DNA from: Adiantum capillus-veneris
Lineage: Eukaryota; Streptophyta; Polypodiopsida; Polypodiales; Pteridaceae
Assembly: GCA_014529385.2 (NCBI GenBank)
Contig: CM043962.1
Location: 120,923,970-120,987,969, forward strand
Length of the DNA stretch: 64,000 nucleotides
Reading direction: 5' to 3'
Within the stretch, counting starts at the first letter, position 1, and every line of letters begins with the position of its first letter. Below the pieces are notes generated by a model, which searched no databases, had not been told where the DNA came from, and saw only the letters and a program-made list of their open reading frames with translations. Below, one piece after another: positions 11,028-21,377 of the stretch. Both the position numbers and the translations under genes were made by a program.

Positions 11028-12575
11028 TGTAATAGAAATGGCCTATGAACTTTGAGAGTAGCGGAATTAGGAAACTTAGAAAAAGCATTTTTGTGAGATT
11101 ACTTTGAGAGCATAGAGGGTGAACTTAATTGATGGTAGCAACATAAACATAGTACTTGATTAACTTGGCATGAACAATACATTTGCAAGAGAGAGAGAGA
11201 GTTTAGAGAACATGACAACAATTGAAGACTGGATTTATGTGGAGCCGCCCCCCCCCTCCAATAGGCATTTGTATTATAGATTCTCCCTTCAAGAGAGACT
11301 TGGTACAATACAATCTTTGTGTTCCTTGTGACCTAGGTGATCATGCATCACAAGCATAACATAAACTTTGTAAAAAGCATTAACTATCCCAAGCCTCAGT
11401 CCCAAAGCCTCAAACAACTTCGAAGGTGGAGAGAGCTAGCGGGGAATGAGGGTAGGGAAGAGGAAGAAGAAACATTCCATAGGAGAAAGAAATAGTTCCT
11501 CACTAATCATCACTATTCTTGCTAGCATACATAATAGCATAGTAATGAAGATGGAGAAGATGACAAGCTTAAGCATTGAAGCATGGCTCTTGGTTGGATT
11601 TGCATTCCATAACCAAGAGTGTTGGTGTAGGCTCTCAACTTCTCTACTAGCTTGGAGAAGGAGATGGAGCTCTTGCACTTTGCACTTCACATAATGAGAG
11701 TGTGTGTGAGAGTGTGTGGGAGAGCATACCCCCCAAGCATCCCCCCTTCTTGCTTTGGTCGACCCCCTCTTGTAGCTCACGCTTGAAGTTCATTGAACCC
11801 CTGCAAGCCTCGCCAATCACATGCAGATGCATAACAAGCAACAAGGGTAGTCTTGGGACAAGTGCCCCCCTTTCCCCTTTGAGAGAGAGGACTTGATAAA
11901 TGAAAAAACAATTAATTAAATTAACTAAATTATCATTGGACCCCTTGGGAGGCCAACCAATAGGCTTTAGTCATACCATGAGGGCAGCATGAGGAGGAGC
12001 TTGACAAGTGTCCTATTTGATTTCTTTGTACCAAGCTTGCCTTGTGTGACGGTGTGTGTGTTCTCTCTCATCCCCTAGCTTTAGGGCTCGCCCCCTCTCT
12101 TGTAGGGATGGGATTTGACTTTTTGAACACCTTACCCTCAAGCACCTTAGTCAGTAAGCATGACAAAGCACCTCAAGCTTGGGTAGTGTTCCCACAAGCA
12201 CCTCAAGCTCCCTAGTTGGCAAGCCCGATAAGCACCTCAAGAATCTTAGTTAGCAAGCACGACAAGCACCTCAAGCACCTTAGTCATCAAGCACGACAAG
12301 CACCACAAGCTTGGGCGAGGTTCCCACCTCAAGCACTAACCTTTGAAGGTCTTTAATGAAGCTAACCCTAAGGTCTTTTAAGCTCCATTGGCTAGCCTTG
12401 CTCTTTGACAGACCATCTCTCATTTGGACCCCTTTACCATTGACCCCGTGTTGAGATAGATTTGTAAGCACATGTCTATATTCTAACCCTTGTTCCCGTC
12501 TATTCTCCCACACTAAATGATCAATTTAATATGAGAAAATCATTTGGGTTTGTTAGATATTAGATTTTTATGACA
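11028..12575 (-). mobile_element. Element B 3' LTR
   Basis: 1548 bp. It differs from the 5' copy mainly by retaining a ~210-bp block (about 11170-11380) that the 5' copy has lost at a short GCA(T) repeat. It holds a tandem minisatellite (12140-12330) of AAGCACCTCAAGC / TTAGTCAxCAAGCACGAC units. Its left edge abuts TSD CCGGA; its right edge overlaps the integrase stop codon. Confidence 0.85.
12140..12330. repeat. AAGCACCT minisatellite in the B/C LTRs
   Basis: About six imperfect units of roughly 33 bp built from 'caagcaccttagtcagcaagcacgac'-type text. Equivalent arrays occupy 29820-30000, 31045-31240 and 37545-37675 with different unit counts, so array length varies between LTR copies of the same lineage. 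Confidence 0.8.
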
Positions 12576-13112
12576 TTACCGAATGATAGATTTGGGTTGT
12601 AGCACCTCTTCTTGGTCTTCGATTTTGGGAGGGTCTTCAATAATTGGTTCACTTGGTGGCTCTCCTTTGTAGGGCTTAAGTAGGCTCACATGAAAATCAT
12701 TGTGTATGAGCCGATGGTTGGGCAACTTGAGTTGATAAGCCATCTCATTGATTGGCTTCAAGATTTGAAAAGGAATATAGTATCTTTTTGCTAATTTAGC
12801 ATAATACTTTTGATGGCCTGTAGGGTTTTTGCCTGTCGTTTGCCTTAATCGAGCCTTGGGAAACTTAAGTAAAAGCCAATCATTTTCTTTGCACGTTAAA
12901 GCCCTTCTGTGCTTGTCAGTAGCAGCTTTTTGCCTTTGTTGAGAGATGGATATAGCCTCCTTTATCTTTTGGAAAGATTCTTGTAGGTCACGGCTATACT
13001 CATCGGCAACAAAGATCTTCCAATGTACTTTAAGTAGCAAGGGACTTTTAGGTCTTCCCTCAATGATTTCAAAAGGTTCTTTTCCCACAGAAGTATGGAC
13101 AATGTTATTGTA
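12576..13112 (-). pseudogene. Element B integrase C-terminal part
   Basis: 170-codon frame (12576-13088) plus its upstream TYNNIVHTSVG. It carries the gypsy integrase features PFEIIEGRPKSP, a coiled KEAISISQQRQK segment, NDWLLLKFPKARL, and the PFQILKPINEMAYQLKLP / HNDFHVSLLKPY C-terminal domain. It continues the integrase that stops at ~25822 on the other side of the A2/D insertion; about 30 residues are missing at the junction. The expected chromodomain is absent: the frame ends at QPKSIIR and its stop overlaps the LTR, so the 3' UTR and polypurine tract are deleted too. Confidence 0.85.
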
Positions 13113-13785
13113 TGTAACATTTAATGCACTAGTAACTTGTGTGTAGCGGAATTTGATAACATAGAGAGCATTTCATTAAGAACAAGTTCCCAATGAGCAT
13201 AGAGAGAGTACTTAATTTGAGAAAGCAACCTAGAAATTTACACCTAGCTGATTGGGCATTGACAATACTTGAAAGAGAGAGAAATAGAACAATTGACAAC
13301 AATTGAGGACCGGATTTACATGGAGCCAGTCCCCCCTCCATAAAGGCTTTGTATTATAGCTTCTCCCATCAAAGGAGACTTTTGTACAATACAATTCTTG
13401 TGTTCTTTGATAAAACTCATTGGTGCAATGAATATGGAAGTTTCATGCACCAAATTATGCTTGAAAAACACACCTAGTGGCCTTAGCCTCAGTCCCAAGA
13501 CCCCCCACACCTTCAAAAATGGTGAGAGCTAGCAGGGAATGAGGATAGATTGAGAGAAAGAAGATGTATCTTACGAGAAAGAAGTATTCTCCTCACATAA
13601 TCACTCTAATAGCATAGCTTAGCTTAGTAATTAGCATGGTAGAGGAGATGAGCATGCCATTGAAGCTTGGCTCTTGGTTGGATTTGCATTCCATAGCCAA
13701 GAGTTGTTGGTAGGCCTCTACTTCTCCATGCTTGGAGAAGGAGATGGAGTTCTTGCTCAACACATAACTTGTGTGTGCTTGTAGA
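13113..13785 (-). mobile_element. A2: El-1-type LTR inserted in B's integrase, left part
   Basis: It starts TGTAACATTTAATGCACTAG, closely similar to the El-1 LTR at 1171, and follows it through to 'gttcttgctcaacacata'. It is broken at 13785 by element D (flank GTAGA) and resumes at 25040. No internal El-1 sequence accompanies it, so it is probably a solo LTR. Confidence 0.75.
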
Positions 13786-14698
13786 TGTTAGCGGGTCACC
13801 GCGACGGACGTCTGCAGCATAGCTTTCTGGCACTAACATAATGTCAATACTCAGGGAAAGTGATTCAGGTGGGGCACGGAGACTCTATGAGATCGTCAAT
13901 CTCACGAAGTGAACCTTAACAAGCAAACACAACAACTCTACAAGCAAACCAACACTCAATGATCAGGGAAATCTGTCTATATCCTTTCTCACAGCTCTAG
14001 GTCATCACGACATTTCGGCACTCGAACGGATTCGAAATGCAACGAAACTTTAGGAGGAGGTATAGGACACCTAGGGACACTGTCCTAGCAAGTCTGGTCG
14101 CAATCCAACAAGGTACCAAAATCACGATCCATCATGAAAAAGGTCATGAAAACTGCAACAGAACATGCCAGAAATGTCGTTCTATGGTCTAAGAACACTC
14201 TCCTACGGTCAAAACGACAATAACCAATGATTTAAGCACTCAAATGTGCATTTACAGCTCACAGACATGTAGTCGCGAGCCACAACAAAACTGACAATGC
14301 TTACACTTAAATTAAAGAGCAAAGAGAGAGGAACACAATGCAAGTTTCGGTGTTGAAAACAGATTACCAAATTATTAGTTGCGTTGATTACAAGTTTGAA
14401 GCAGCTCATAGCTTGAGCGTACATTTTTTGATCTCCCACTTCTTCTCAAAATAAGCCCCTTTTCACATTACAATTATTGACCTTTATACCTAGGGCTTTC
14501 TAAATGGCTAGTGGTCGATTCACATGTACCTTTAAAATTGTCATTTGACAGAATTACAACTCAGGGAAATGACTATTACTCTGGAATCAGGATTTACAAG
14601 AGTATTACTACACTAGCTCAGAAAAATAATAAACTATAAATGTGGTGTTCGGCTACGTGTCCGGCCAGTTGGGTGCCCGTTTGATTTGTCCTCAAACA
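13786..14698 (-). mobile_element. Element D 3' LTR
   Basis: Starts TGTTAGCGGGTCACCGCGAC and ends CTCAAACA; in element orientation this is the TGTTTGAGGACAA start typical of many plant gypsy LTRs. It holds one degenerate copy of the leader palindrome preceded by GGTACC (14112-14135). A polypurine-rich stretch (TTTAGGAAGGCAA on the minus strand, 14699-14711) adjoins it as PPT. Confidence 0.85.
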
Positions 14699-14711
14699 TT
14701 GCCTTCCTAAA

Positions 14712-15913
14712 TCGTGTCGTCCCTTGACACGACCTTGTGCAGTCTTGTCAAATGGTTGTCTTCAGCTTCGTCTTGAAGGTTGGACTTCAGCTTGGGAAGT
14801 GTTTTGTTGTTGATGATGCTCCCCCCTTCCTTGAGTGATTAATATCTGTTGATACGTGATTTGATCTTTGATTTTTGAGGCAACTTTTCTTCTTGTTGTG
14901 CACTCACCTCTTTGTTGCCAATCTTAGCTGCCGTAAAGGTGGATGTTGATGCGTCTGAGTTTGTAGAACTGATCCTCTTGGGGCGTGGACTTTATGAGGG
15001 GTATGCTTTCCATGTCCATTGTAATTTGAGTTGTCTGCAATAGGTCACCAATGTTGAAGCACTATGTGAGCTACGTATGGTTGTTGTGGATAGCTCGCTT
15101 GCTGAACTTGTGATTGCTTGATGTTGTAGGCCATTCTTTGACTTGCCATTGTTGGATGGAGCTTTGTTGTTGCCCTTGAAGATAAAAGATGCTCTTGATA
15201 AGCGTATGGAGACCTGTTGTTTTTGCTCCAAGTCGTTGTCAATTGTTTGGGTAGACATTTCCTTATTGTTGATGTAGAACGAATATATACAAGAAGTTGA
15301 TGATGAGGGTTTCTACATTAGGGTCTTAAAACCTGGATGACCAAAGGGAAAAAACCCAATGGGAAAAAAGTGCCTTTGGTATACACTCTTATTGGAGTTG
15401 AGCATTTGGAATTGAAGTACCTATCATGCAAGGTGAGTGCTTGGGAGAAACAAAGGAAGAGTGTCTAATGCAAGTGCCAATTATGAGACACTCTATATGC
15501 ATATGAGAGATTTGTCGAACAAAAGCATGTAGTGTAAGAGATGGAGTTGATGGGTGCTTCAAGGAGAAAATGTAGCACATGTGACATCAAAGGACGTCTC
15601 AATAGCTTCCACGTTTCCAAGAAGGGTTTTTGCTGTAGAAGCTTCTCCACTCATTCCTCATTGTGCTAAGTGCGTGAGTGTCTTTTGGACTTCCTCCTTC
15701 ACTTACCACTATACTACAATGACTTCGACTCTTATGCTCACCTATACCATCATGAGCGACACAACGTAATTATGCTCAACTCTTCCAGCTCGAGCAGTAC
15801 CTAGAATAACTAAGACGCTTAGACCACAGAGAATATTACATGAAGGTTTGGGACTAATGCCTCGCTCATTTAGTGGCTTAGCTGCCCGACTCTGACTTTT
15901 ATGCCATGTCTTT
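14712..15913 (-). pseudogene. Element D 3' end region, degenerate
   Basis: The minus strand holds short broken frames, e.g. 14992-15258, rich in Ser/Gln/Thr with no recognisable domain. They may continue the tryptophan-motif region upstream, but stops and frameshifts prevent a firm reading. No RT or integrase motif (VDD, HHCC, DDE) can be found in any frame. Confidence 0.45.
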
Positions 15914-16860
15914 TTAATGGCGACTTGGACTTACATGTTCAATGCCAGAAACCCAATTCCATAAGTTCTGGAAATTTAGGCCTCTTCCATTGTGTTGGTA
16001 TTTGGATGCCACCATTTTTTCTAGTAGGTTGGCATATGTTGGCTCCTCTTGACTTGCTTGCCGTATGTTCACACTACTTTGTGAAACTAGTTCTTCAGCT
16101 GTTGTAGAGACTGATGTAGCGTTTGCTTTACCTTGCATGAGAAGCGGTTGCCAAGATTTGTGGGTTCTTTGTGATTGCGTTTCCACAAGCAAGTTTGGAA
16201 CCCATCTTGTTTTTGGTCCTTGTGTGACCGTCTTTGGTATTTTATCTTCTTCTATAATTTGATGGACACTAGGCTTCGGTATCCAAACTTGATGATTTCC
16301 GTTGTAAAAGCCTTGCTTTTGTAATTGATGACAAGGTATCCATCTGTAGATTGCAACAGCCTTGGTTGTAATTGGCTTCTATTTGGCTTTTGGTTGTCAT
16401 TGCTTGCTTTGGGGTAGAAGCTTGTGCTGCCTGATTTCTCTTCGTTGTTCCAGATTGAGCTACAATTTGTGGTAACCATATTTGTGTGTTACCTTCATAA
16501 AATCCTTGTGCTTTGAGTAGCTTAACTGGAATCATCCCTTGATTCACCTGTTTGTGTTGGATATCTTCGTTGAAGTCTGATCTCGGTACCCAAACTTTTT
16601 GTGTTGCCCGCTTGGAAGGTCTTTTTCTTTGCCTTTTGTTGGTGTTCTTTCGCTTGCCTGAGTATTTTGTATTCCATTGATAACGCGTCTTGTTCCTTGT
16701 AGGACTCGTTGGTTGAGGTGAGTAGGTCCAGGCTGTTACTTTAGGCTTTTTGGCCCAAACATTAGAGTTTCCTTGGAAGTAACCTTGAGTAGTGATTGAC
16801 TCATTTGATGCTACCCACCCTCTCACCTTTTGTTGTTGTGGTTGAACTTGTGCTTCATGT
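15914..16860 (-). pseudogene. Element D tryptophan-motif region (unknown function)
   Basis: In frame with the second protease-like region across one stop, the minus strand encodes a basic Gln/Lys/Thr-rich protein. A motif recurs three times: GYFQGNSNVWAKKP (near 16741-16790), GFYEGNTQIWLPQI (near 16447-16520) and GFYNGNHQVWIPKP (near 16270-16330, after a frameshift). Shorter W-x-P echoes are KVWVPRS, RWVPNL and SWQPLL. A very basic stretch (KRKNTNKRQRKRPSKR) lies between motifs one and two, suggesting nucleic-acid binding. I recognise no family. It occupies the place where RT and integrase would lie in G. Confidence 0.6.
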
Positions 16861-16862
16861 AT

Positions 16863-17621
16863 TCAAACTGGGTCTTTGACTTTGATGTGATCTTTGGATA
16901 CCAACACTTGGTTGACATTCTTTGGCTTCTTTTGGATGCTTTTTTGTGATGGAAACTTTGGTTGATAGACTTTTTGCTTTGGTTTCCATTGCATTGTTGG
17001 TGATGCGGCTCTTGATGTAGAGGCTTCGCGAGAAATTTGATGGAAGCTCGTTGAAGGTAAAGTCATCTGGCGAGGTTGATATACTTCAGTGTTTACCTTT
17101 GCTTTACCTTTTTCTACGATGGTTGGTTGCTCCTTCTTTGCATGGATTTGAGAAGCTTCATGGAGTCTTACCGTTGTCGTTGTTGAAGCTTTTGATTGTT
17201 GTCGAAAGAAGATGTTCCTCCAGCTTTTTGTCAGGATCAAACTCTCTTTGATGTGATGGGAGTCGATTATGTGGAAAGTATCCTTATACTCTCCGGTACT
17301 CAACTTGAGTACAACTTCTGCCATGCCAAAGCTAGGAGTCGGTATTTTTGAACTTGTGTATACTGTCTCCTCTAGCTTAATGATTGGCGGCTTTCCCATC
17401 ATGATCCACGTTCGATAAGTCATTATATTCTTTGTTGCTTTTGGATCTATCACGGCTGAGCATGTGATTTTGAGTCCTGTTTCTCCGCATATGCTAAATT
17501 TGATCATCGTAGGAGACAATCGATCTCCTTCCTTGTCCCTATTCTTCTTTTGATCTTGTGTTTGTTGAACATTTGACGTTGAACTTGGAAACTGTGCTCC
17601 TTCATCTGCTTTTGTTTGCAC
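16863..17621 (-). pseudogene. Element D second retropepsin-like region
   Basis: 252 codons. Residues ~41-135 have the run of a retropepsin: a strand-turn VIDPKATKNIM where the catalytic D-S/T-G-A-T would be, then MAEVVLKLSTGEYKDTFHIID and ESLILTKSW in place of the usual I-L-G-x-x-W. D59 is kept but S-G is replaced by P-K, so activity is unlikely. The rest is Lys/Gln/Pro-rich (YQPKFPSQKS-type text). G has no equivalent. It could be an accessory capture of another element's protease domain or an old duplication of D's own. Confidence 0.55.
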
Positions 17622-20600
17622 TTTTTCTGTCAGTCAACTTCTTTGAAACAGCTTCTGGTGATTCTTCAGGTATGTCAATGATGACATATTCTGGTTGTTG
17701 CTCTGCTTCCTTCATGTGCACTTTGGCATCATGCTCTATCATGTAGCTATCCGTTTCATCTTTTCTGCTTTCACACTCACAAACTTCGTTAGCTTCCTTC
17801 AACACCTTTATCGTAAACAAGGGAGTTACATCATACCCATCTTCATCGCAAAACTTAGTAAGGGTCACCTCATTCACGCAAACATCAAGAATCACTAGTA
17901 TTTGATCCATTTAAAGGGTTCAAATAACTCCTCTGGGAATGGCTCTGGTACATATGCCTCATCTTCTACTGAACGCTCTAGGATGAAATCTTCCTTTCTA
18001 AGACTTACGCTCTCAGGAGCTCCGTACATCCAAATATGCACTTTGCTTTCCAAATCAATTGTGGAGTTTAAGTCTTCCCCCGGGGTACGCACTACATCTC
18101 TATGACTATGATCTTTGACACTGATTTTTGTAGTAATTTCCTTGTGTCTTAAGTAGGTATAGTCATAGCCCCAGTCTTGTACCATTTTGAGCTGACGCAT
18201 GAATGGTCTGCCCAATATGATATCAAAGTTGCTGCTCTTGTCAAAATCCATTATGGCAAAGGTGTGCTCATACTCGATGCCACACGAGGATACAATGATT
18301 TGTTCTAATATTCCAATCAGTTTCTCCATGTATCCATCCGCTAATTGCAGTTTCATTCGAGTTTCCCTAAGAGCAGGCTTTCCCCATTTTTTCCATACCT
18401 CTTTGGTTGCAATGGCAATTCGTGACCCACTATCTAATATAGCAACCATCTTTACTCCTTTGTACTCAAGTGGTAAGGTGGTGTTTCCTTCGTCTCCTTC
18501 ACAGTAGTCACCCACCTTATCTACCGGTACTGGCTTTGTCTGTCGCTTCTTCGGCGAGGTGTCATCTATGTTTTTGTCCGTAAGTTGGTCATGAGAAGGG
18601 ATTTTCAACCCCATGTTTTCCAGGTGTTTTCCCATTTGGCCCCATAGATGTGGTCAAATTTTTAATAGCTCTGAGAGATAAAGTGTGCATTGTATAGGAG
18701 AAGACATCAATTCATGCAAGCTCTTGGTATCCATCATTTTTGGTGTGGCTTTCCACTGAGAAGGTACCATTTTAACCTCCGATTTTGTTTCGAGTTCTCC
18801 TATGAAAGACGGCAACGTCCTTAGGGAGCATGGTTTACTCTCTTCAGATGTGACAGACCCAACATCCCCGTATAGAGATCGTATATCTCCTGGGAAAAAT
18901 TCATGATCCATGTTTATCTCAGGGATAGGTGTTGACTGTAAAGTCGCACTACCATCTTTTTGGTTTCTGATTGATTCCCACAAGGATTGTGGCCATGGTT
19001 CTTCTACCTCTGGAATAGGCATCACTGCTTGTGAGCCCACCCCATCTGTGGTATTGGCTACTTCCCTCGTATCTAAAGGTGCCTCAACTCCTGGCTCTTC
19101 CTGGTCTCTGTTTACAATACCCTGGCTCTCCAATTCTTGGACTTTATCGCAGATTAGCACCTCCATTTTTGGAGCATCTGGAACTGTTTCCATAAGAGCT
19201 TGGGCCTTTTGAATGAGCTCCTTGCACATTTGCAACCTCTCTTTTTCATACCCTGGATGAGGGTACGTTAGCCATCTATCCTCTTGGGTTTGGTTGGGTT
19301 TTAGCCTAGCTTCATAAGCTTTCAAGATCGCATCCAAAGGTTCAACCACTTTGTCGACCAAGACTGAACCTCCCGATTTAGTCTTTGACTCTTTAGGTCC
19401 CTTTGTGTTTTTGTTCCTTTCTTGATCTTGTCTAAGCTGCTCTCTTGTTTGATTCAATTCAGTTTCCCAAGTCGCTTTCTCCTTCAGCCTCTTCAATTTC
19501 ATTTTGTCTCATCTGCCTTTCCATGATCTTCTTTCGAAGCTTCTCACCGGTTTGTTCTCAAATTCTGTTTGAACAGGCAATGTGGCTTTTTCAGCAGGTT
19601 TGTTTTTGGCAGCTTCTTAAGCTTGAGCTCGAGTCATCACGTTTAAAGGAATGGCGGGTTCTACCTCGGATCCGCTTGAAGAAGGCATCACGCCTACAAC
19701 ATTCATTGTTGCTTTCCCTTTGTAGTCTGGATTTTTAGCACAGCGTTGGCGTAGATGGTCTATACCACAACGTTCATAGAATACAAATAATCCAATTTGT
19801 GGACCCTTGTTTGGACAACTTCGTGCCCAATGATCACCTCCACACTCATAACATGTATTTTCTTGTTTCATAGCTGGTGATCCAGCCGATGGTTGTTCTT
19901 GCCTGGTAAGAATGTTCTTTGACCCATACTTAGGATGATTGGCTATGAACATGAGCGTATTCGCATCCATGGAGTACTGGTTTCTCATGAGTTGTAGCAT
20001 ATGCATTGGTTGAGCGTAGTTGGCTATCACTCTCCCATCATTCAAAAGTGGTGGTTTTTGCCCTAGCACACGTTGTGGCTTTGGCTGAGTGTTACACCAT
20101 GGAGTGGGATGATCCCCTCCACAAGTATTGCATATCCTCAATTGAGGTTGTCGTATAATCTGGTTCTGTATGTAGCCTTGGTTTATTCTTCTAATCACTC
20201 CCTCGACCACTTGATCAATGATCAGTTCCCAAGGAGTTTGAACATCTCTCTTTGCTGTGGGTTTCTTTGGAGATGAGGCAGTACTAGCCGTGTTGTCTGT
20301 ATCTTCAGTCACTTCTCCGTAGGCCTTGCAATTGTCAACTAGATATAGAGCTTCTCTAGTGACTTGGTTTAATGTTGTGCATCCTTTCAAATGTAGGTCC
20401 TTTTTGAGAGTTTCATTCCTCAAGCCCTCTATGAAGAGAACTGACAATCTCTCATCTTGCGGTAACTCTCTCACATGACATCTATCAATGTATTGTTTGA
20501 AGCGAAGCAAAGCTTCCTTCACTCTTTCATTCGCTTTTTGTTTGAAAGCGTACATTTGGGACACCGTGTTATGTTTGATTCCCCTTTTTGAGAACTCCTC

Positions 20601-21377
20601 TACAAACTCTTGTAAGAGTTGTGCTATGTTGGGAAAATCATCCTTATGCAATGGTTGGAACCAAGTCAAAGCTGTTTCTTCCAATGTCAATCCAAATCCC
20701 TCATATTAAGTATGGAAATCTGTAATTTGTTCAACTCTCAAAACTTGTTTGAAGAGAGAGACATGAGCATATGGATCCCCCGACCCACTGTACTTTGTCT
20801 TGACAAATTGTGCCACTTGATATGGTCTTAATCGTTGGGGTTTAGTCACTAATCTAACCAATTTGTTGTCTCTTGGAAAGACATCTCTCGTTTGCTCCTC
20901 TCGTCTTGGAGAAAATCCTGGTGGAATCCTCTCTAATGTGTACTCTGGCATCGTTTTTCGCTGAAAGTAAGTAGAGATTAGAGTACCCTTGTATATATAT
21001 CTCTCGAGGTTAATGGGATCAACAAGTTTGTACTCACATCCATACTTATCTACCATCAAAACTTGCACTCCGTGGGCATCTGTATATGTGAATGCATATA
21101 GATTCTTATGGGTGGTCAACTCGCTGGCATAGGGTTCTACACACTTGTAAAAGATGTATTGATCCCCGTTTGTGAATCTGTATAAGCCATCACGAGCATA
21201 ATCTATAAGCACTCTCATGGATTCATTGGCTTTGATGAATCTCATGTTTGGTTTGTTGATGAGAGGATGCCTCTCCTGTATGTATTCTCCCAATCCCCCA
21301 GTTGTCGGCATTGCATCGTTTTTCATGTCTCTGAGTGGAGTAGAGATCCCTGGTGGTGGATGATTTGTCATGGTCAA
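17602..21377 (-). pseudogene. Element D gag-protease polyprotein
   Basis: One frame runs 21377 to 17895, broken only by stops near 20706, 19617, 19506 and 18654. A frameshift then leads into 17910-17602. Order: an N-terminal domain shared with G (NGDQYIFYKCVEPY, NLYAFTYT, DKYG); a linker ending YSGSGDPYAHVSLFKQVL; a Retrotrans_gag-like capsid region (TALTWFQPL, EEFSKRGIKHN, RFKQYIDRCHVREL, LFIEGLRNETLKKDLH); zinc knuckles CNTCGGDHPTPWC, CYECGGDHWARSC and a third starting CGIDH; a Glu/Lys coiled-coil-like stretch; and an aspartic protease with AILDSGSRIAIAT and FDIILGRPFM. The protease triad is intact. The tail (LERSVEDEAYVPEPFPEE, ILDVCVNE, TKFCDEDGYD) is conserved in G. Confidence 0.85.
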
